A stretch of DNA of 64,000 nt, from NCBI GenBank assembly GCA_016714565.1, contig JADKDM010000007.1, positions 62,001 to 126,000 on the forward strand, read 5' to 3'. Origin of the DNA: Candidatus Villigracilis propinquus. Its GTDB lineage: Bacteria; Chloroflexota; Anaerolineae; Anaerolineales; Villigracilaceae. The notes below the pieces were generated by a model, which had not been told where the DNA came from, searched no databases, and saw only the letters and a list, made by a program, of their open reading frames with translations. Positions 60,018-64,000 of the stretch are shown here, piece after piece. Every line of letters begins with the position of its first letter. Positions within the stretch are counted from its first letter, which is position 1. The position numbers and the translations under genes were made by a program.

Positions 60018-60938
60018 TTAACCTACGTACTCGCACCAGCTTTCATACTGTGGCAATTTGCCACGAATGGCGTCGTGATACACATTTTGGATCTGGCGCG
60101 TGGTGGGGCCGGTCTTGCCTTCACCGATCGTGCGGAAGTCAATTTCGCTCAGACCGATGCACTCGGCAGCCGTACCGCAGACGAATACTTCGTCCGCGAT
60201 ATAGAGCTGGTCGCGTGAAATTGGCTGCTCCAAAATGCGGTAGCCCATATCTTTTGCAATGGTGTGGATCGAGTGGCGGGTCACCCCTTCCAGCACGGGC
60301 GCAGTGGACGGGGTGATGATCTTGCCGTGGCGCACCATGAATAGGTTCTCGCCCGTACATTCGGCAACATACCCTTGCGGGTCAAGCATGATGGCTTCCT
60401 GGAAACCCAATCTCTCAGACTCGGTCTTGGCGAGGAAGCTGTTAGCGTAGTTCCCTGACACCTTTGCCTTGGTCATTAACACGTTCGGGTGATGACGCGT
60501 GAATGAAGAAATATTGGCGCGAATGCCCTTCGCCATCGCTTCTTCGCCAAGGTAGTTACCCCATTCCCAGGCCGAGATCGACAGCGACGGTTTGCCGTTG
60601 TCCACGTTCAGGTTCCAGCCGCCGCCATCCAAATACAACAATGGACGAATATAGCAATCCTTGAATCCATTGGCGCGTACAGTATCCTTGACCGCCTTCA
60701 CCACATCTTCCGTTGTCCACGGCAAAGAGCGGAAGCCAAAGACACGAGCTGAATCCAGCAAACGCTCTGCGTGATCGGTCAGGCGAAAAACAGCGGGGCC
60801 TTTCGGCGTGTCATACGCGCGGATGCCTTCGAACACAGCCGCCCCGTAATGAATGGCGGGAGTCAACACGTGCATGGTGGCTTTTTCGAACGGCACAAGT
60901 TCGCCGTTCATCCAGATGAATTTCGATTCCATTCCCAT
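60018..60938 (-). CDS. ilvE: Branched-chain amino acid aminotransferase
   Basis: 306 aa fold-type IV PLP enzyme. Start MGMESKFIWMNGELVPFEKA; the catalytic Lys is in MTKAKVSGNYANSFLA (near 158), and the phosphate-binding block is RHSIHTIAKDMG with EVFVCGTAAECIGLSEID. It converts Val, Ile and Leu to their 2-oxo acids and back, the last step of synthesis. An AAGGAG site precedes the ATG. It is the last gene of the leu/ilv operon. Confidence 0.95.
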   Translation of the reverse strand: MGMESKFIWMNGELVPFEKATMHVLTPAIHYGAAVFEGIRAYDTPKGPAVFRLTDHAERLLDSARVFGFRSLPWTTEDVVKAVKDTVRANGFKDCYIRPLLYLDGGGWNLNVDNGKPSLSISAWEWGNYLGEEAMAKGIRANISSFTRHHPNVLMTKAKVSGNYANSFLAKTESERLGFQEAIMLDPQGYVAECTGENLFMVRHGKIITPSTAPVLEGVTRHSIHTIAKDMGYRILEQPISRDQLYIADEVFVCGTAAECIGLSEIDFRTIGEGKTGPTTRQIQNVYHDAIRGKLPQYESWCEYVG

Positions 60939-60950
60939 AGCTCATTCTCC

Positions 60951-62009
60951 TTATAACTTTTTGATGATTTCATCCGCCATCTGGCGGGTCGTCAATTTGC
61001 CACCGATATCCGCAGTACGCGCACCTTCGGTGATGGTTTCATCCACAGCTTTTTCGATGGCCGCGGCTTCAGCTTCCAGCTTCAATGAATGACGCAGCAA
61101 CATTGCCGTTGAAAGAATTGTTCCAGTCGGATTTGCGATTCCCTTGCCTGCGATATCTGGAGCAGACCCGTGGATCGGTTCATACAACCCGACAGTTGAT
61201 TCTCCCAAACTGGCAGAGGGCAACATCCCCATCGATCCTGCCAAAACCGACGCCTCGTCCGTGAGAATATCGCCGAACATATTCTCAGTGACGATCACAT
61301 CCATCCACGCGGGACCAGTGATCAGCTTCATTGAGGCGGTATCCACGAGCATGTGATCGAGTTCCACATCCTTATTATCCGCGCCAACTTTGGTTGCGAT
61401 CTGACGCCACAACCGCGATGATTCCAGCACATTGGCTTTATCTACAGAAGTGACTTTTTTCTTGCGGCCTTTCGCCAGTTTGAAAGCCAGTTCCATCACA
61501 CGGCGGACTTCGTAATCGTAATATTCAAGCGTATCCACAGCGCGCTCGCGGCCATCTTTGATGTCGCGTCCCTTTGGCCAACCGAAGTACAAGCCACCCG
61601 TGAGTTCGCGCACCACGAGAATATCCACGCCTTGCAATTTCTCAGGCTTGAGCGGAGACCACTCCATCAACGCAGGGTGGACTTTGACAGGGCGCAGATT
61701 TGCGAACACGCCGAGACCTTTGCGAAGCGCAAGCAGTCCACGCTCGGGACGGTCTTTGGCGGCGGGGTCATCCCACTTGGGGCCGCCCACCGCACCGAGC
61801 AAAACCGCATCCGCAGATTGGCAATCGGCGAGAGTCTCGTCCGTAAGCGATGAACCATATTTATCAATGGAACAGCCGCCCATTAAACGTTCTTTGTATT
61901 TGAATGTGTGTTTGTATTTGCTGGCAATCACATCCAGCACGCGCACGGCTTCACTGACCACTTCGGGTCCGATGCCGTCGCCAGGGAGGAGGGTAATCTT
62001 TGCTTGCAT
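60951..62009 (-). CDS. leuB: 3-isopropylmalate dehydrogenase
   Basis: 352 aa from the ATG at 62009 (AAGGAA site). NAD-dependent decarboxylating dehydrogenase fold: ITLLPGDGIGPEVVSEAVRVLD at the start, AVGGPKWDD, the substrate Arg block LRKGLGVFANLRPVKV, NLFG-type ENMFGDILTDEASVLAGSMGMLPSAS and EPIHGSAPDIAGKGIANPTGTI. It acts in leucine synthesis and, with citramalate synthase next to it, also in isoleucine synthesis from citramalate (3-methylmalate step). It lies between cimA and ilvE. Confidence 0.95.
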   Translation of the reverse strand: MQAKITLLPGDGIGPEVVSEAVRVLDVIASKYKHTFKYKERLMGGCSIDKYGSSLTDETLADCQSADAVLLGAVGGPKWDDPAAKDRPERGLLALRKGLGVFANLRPVKVHPALMEWSPLKPEKLQGVDILVVRELTGGLYFGWPKGRDIKDGRERAVDTLEYYDYEVRRVMELAFKLAKGRKKKVTSVDKANVLESSRLWRQIATKVGADNKDVELDHMLVDTASMKLITGPAWMDVIVTENMFGDILTDEASVLAGSMGMLPSASLGESTVGLYEPIHGSAPDIAGKGIANPTGTILSTAMLLRHSLKLEAEAAAIEKAVDETITEGARTADIGGKLTTRQMADEIIKKL

Positions 62010-62042
62010 GAATAATTCCTTGTTTTGTGACCATAGATGATG

Positions 62043-62087
62043 GACAACGGACCACAAAAAATGGTCAATGGTCTATCGTCCGTTGTC
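62043..62087. repeat. 10-bp inverted repeat of GACAACGGAC words
   Basis: GACAACGGAC (62043-62052) pairs with GTCCGTTGTC (62078-62087); nested words such as GACCATAGATG/ATGGTCTATCG strengthen the stem. It fills the leuB-cimA gap and matches the style of 47046-47115 and 59967-60009. Confidence 0.5.
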
Positions 62088-62092
62088 AGAAT

Positions 62093-63649
62093 TTAGTGAG
62101 CCACCATCAACCCATACTCAAAAGAGTCTGCGAGGGCGCGCCATGAGGCTTCAATGATGTTTGCGCTTGCACCGACGGTGCTCCAGCGGCTGGTAGTGTT
62201 GCGGGTATCGATCAATACGCGGGTAATGGCTTCGGTGCCGTGGTCTGAATCCAGAATGCGGACTTTGTAATCAGAAAGATGGAAATTCGCGATCTGCGGA
62301 TAATAGCTGACCAGCGCTTTTCGCAAGGCATTGTCCATCGCGTTGACGGGGCCATTGCCTTCCGCAGCAGTGTGCAACAACTCGCCCTGCACGCGGACTT
62401 TCACCATCGCTTCGGCGAAGATGCCGCGTCCCTGACGATGCTCGACATTGACGAAAAAGTCCACGAGTTCGAAGGGCGCTTTGTAGCCATATTCCTGACG
62501 CTTCAACATCATGGTCACAGATGCCTCAGCCGCTTCAAAAGAGAAGCCGCGAGATTCAAGTTCCTTGATGTCATTAAGCACGCCAACGACTTCTTCACCT
62601 TCCACTTCCACGCCGTGTTCTTCGGCTTTGCTGAGCAGGTTTCCGCGACCAGAAAGGTCGGAGACGACCACGCGCATTTTGTTGCCGATCTTTTCTGGCT
62701 CCACATGCTGATAGGACTGCGCGCTGCGTCTCATGGCTGCAACGTGTACGCCGCCTTTGTGCGCAAAAGCAGATTTGCCTACGAAAGGCAAATGCTCATC
62801 AGGGGTGATATTTGCCACTTCCGCTACAAAATGAGAGAGATCATATAAGTGCTCAAGTTTTCCTGCGGGCAAGCATTGATAGCCCATCTTGAGTTCGAGG
62901 TCTGCCATGATGGAAATCAAATTGGCATTACCGCAACGCTCCCCTACTCCGTTGATCGTGCCCTGCACCTGAATTGCGCCTTCACGCACCGCCATCAACG
63001 AATTGATCACGGCACAGTCGCCATCGTTATGGGTGTGGATTCCAAACGAATGATTCAGCGCAGGCTTCAACTCGCGGACGATGCTCTCCACTTCCCACGG
63101 CAAGGTGCCGCCGTTGGTGTCACACAGGACAACTGTCTCTGCACCGCCACGGACTGCGGCTCGCAAAGTCTCAAGCGCGTAGGATGAATCCGCTTTGTAG
63201 CCGTCGAAGAAATGCTCGGCATCGTAGATGACGCGCTTGCCGTTAGCTTTGAGATAGGCGACCGATTGCTCGATGATACGCAGGTTATCATCATTTGTGG
63301 TAAGCAAAACTTCCTTGACGTGCAACGTCCACGTCTTGCCAAAAATGGTGCAGACGGGCGTTTTCGAATCAAGCAGGGCTTTGATGTTGGCATCGTCTTC
63401 GGGGCCGCCTTTGACGCGGCAGGTGGAACCGAATGCAGTAATAAGCGCATGTTTCCATTGCATATCACGGGCGCGTTCAAAGAACTCAACGTCTTTTGGA
63501 TTCGAGCCCGGCCAGCCGCCTTCTATGAAGGCAACGCCAAGCTCATCCAGCTTTTGCGCAACACGGACTTTGTCATTCGCCGAAAGATTAAAGCCTTCGG
63601 ATTGTGTCCCGTCGCGGAGGGTGGTGTCATACACTTGAATTTTATTCAT
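62093..63649 (-). CDS. cimA: (R)-citramalate synthase
   Basis: 518 aa from the ATG at 63649. DRE-TIM enzyme: IQVYDTTLRDGTQSEGFNLSANDKVRVAQKL at the start, VIEGGWPGSNPKD-like FIEGGWPGSNPKDVEFF, the metal His pair in FGIHTHNDGDCAVINSL, GTINGVGERCGNANL, and FAHKGGVHVAAM. A C-terminal LeuA-type regulatory dimer domain (about 385-510) follows. The GWPGS(N) form and length fit citramalate synthase rather than LeuA. It makes citramalate from pyruvate and acetyl-CoA for isoleucine. Confidence 0.9.
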   Translation of the reverse strand: MNKIQVYDTTLRDGTQSEGFNLSANDKVRVAQKLDELGVAFIEGGWPGSNPKDVEFFERARDMQWKHALITAFGSTCRVKGGPEDDANIKALLDSKTPVCTIFGKTWTLHVKEVLLTTNDDNLRIIEQSVAYLKANGKRVIYDAEHFFDGYKADSSYALETLRAAVRGGAETVVLCDTNGGTLPWEVESIVRELKPALNHSFGIHTHNDGDCAVINSLMAVREGAIQVQGTINGVGERCGNANLISIMADLELKMGYQCLPAGKLEHLYDLSHFVAEVANITPDEHLPFVGKSAFAHKGGVHVAAMRRSAQSYQHVEPEKIGNKMRVVVSDLSGRGNLLSKAEEHGVEVEGEEVVGVLNDIKELESRGFSFEAAEASVTMMLKRQEYGYKAPFELVDFFVNVEHRQGRGIFAEAMVKVRVQGELLHTAAEGNGPVNAMDNALRKALVSYYPQIANFHLSDYKVRILDSDHGTEAITRVLIDTRNTTSRWSTVGASANIIEASWRALADSFEYGLMVAH

Positions 63650-63664
63650 GAATAGTCCAAACCA

Positions 63665-63717
63665 AATGATGAATGCAGAATGATGAATATTGAATTCCGC
63701 ATTCATCATTCATCATT
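63665..63717. repeat. Inverted repeat of AATGATGAATG words
   Basis: AATGATGAATG (63665-63675) and CATTCATCATT (63700-63710) are exact complements, with extra ATGATGAAT and CATCATT copies in between and after. It fills the leuD-cimA gap and overlaps the leuD stop region. Confidence 0.5.
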
Positions 63718-64000
63718 TTGCATTCTCGAATGCCGCGATGTCTTTTTCAAAACCCATGATGTAGCCGAGTTCATCCACACCGTTCAACAGACAAGTTTTA
63801 TTGAACGAGTCGATCGGGAAGGTGACTGAACCTCCAGGGAAGGATAATGTCTGGGTGGCCAGATCAACTGTCAGTTCGGCACGAGGCGCTTCTTCCGCTA
63901 GATCAAAGAGCATCTTGTGAGTCGCGTCATCCACGATGATGGGGATCAATCCATTCTTCAAAGAATTGTTGCGGAAGATGTCTGCGAAGGATGTGCTGAT
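63713..64000 (-). CDS. leuD: 3-isopropylmalate dehydratase small subunit (partial)
   Basis: The frame stays open to the window edge, so only the C-terminal ~95 residues are seen. SFADIFRNNSLKNGLIPI followed by VDLATQTLSFPGG and IDSFNKTCLLNGVDELG fit the LeuD swivel domain, where a conserved NG(L/I)xPI and CLLNG(L/V)D occur. With LeuC it makes the isomerase of leucine synthesis and of the citramalate route. It is the most upstream gene of the operon seen here. Confidence 0.9.
   Translation of the reverse strand: MSTSFADIFRNNSLKNGLIPIIVDDATHKMLFDLAEEAPRAELTVDLATQTLSFPGGSVTFPIDSFNKTCLLNGVDELGYIMGFEKDIAAFENAK

Overview
The window looks like chromosomal DNA from an uncultured Anaerolineae-type member of the Chloroflexota. 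The basis is gene content: an alternative complex III operon, several Tat- or membrane-anchored L,D-transpeptidases, many Thr/Pro-rich lipoproteins, multi-GAF sensor kinases, and a family of GTCATTGCGAGG-type palindromic intergenic repeats. This placement is inference; no rRNA is present. Both ends cut genes: a CHAD protein on the left and leuD on the right.

Layout. 1-4.9 kb: a polyphosphate block (CHAD protein, sixA, ppk1) convergent with a PhoB/PhoR-like two-component pair. 4.9-10.3 kb: a Thr/Pro-linker membrane protein, a START-like/DUF5939 class III cyclase, a DUF4349 lipoprotein and a frameshifted M14 carboxypeptidase. 10.3-18.3 kb (minus): the translation/transcription cluster nusA-ylxR-infB-rbfA-nrnA-truB-ribF plus a Nudix gene; rimP is absent. 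18.4-20.4 kb: a methyltransferase and small conserved genes. 20.4-25.3 kb (minus): a cell-wall cluster of one amidase and four different L,D-transpeptidases. 25.4-32.8 kb: a PD-(D/E)XK-like protein, a lipoprotein whose signal peptide is partly encoded by a dispersed repeat, a threonine-dehydrogenase-like SDR, a VOC protein, a frameshifted membrane protein, a nucleotidyltransferase and a DUF3597 protein. 32.8-37.7 kb: a divergent PlsY-like protein, a JAMM peptidase, two membrane proteins and gyrB. 37.8-43 kb: a 1338-residue PDZ/GAF histidine kinase followed by a FIST sensor. 43.2-46.3 kb: a two-gene unit encoding a NACHT NTPase fused to a C-type-lectin-like (FGE/SUMF1-fold) domain and a small partner. 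47.2-50.1 kb: a Fur-family regulator with an ECF cobalt/nickel transporter. 50.2-51.8 kb: an HtrA-like protease and a LuxR regulator with a degenerate receiver. 52.3-59.1 kb: the alternative complex III operon. 59.8-64 kb (minus): tRNA-Ser(GGA) and a branched-chain amino acid operon (leuD-cimA-leuB-ilvE).

The most notable candidate is the NACHT/C-type-lectin protein at 43229-45877. Its last about 30 scaffold-flanked residues have the pattern of a diversity-generating-retroelement variable region, and its neighbour carries a matching N-terminal beta-rich motif; together they look like a sensor-type conflict system. Other points of interest are a set of promoters with a -10 box only 6-9 nt from the start codon and no Shine-Dalgarno sequence (probable leaderless mRNAs), four genes each broken by exactly one extra base, and many intergenic palindromes.
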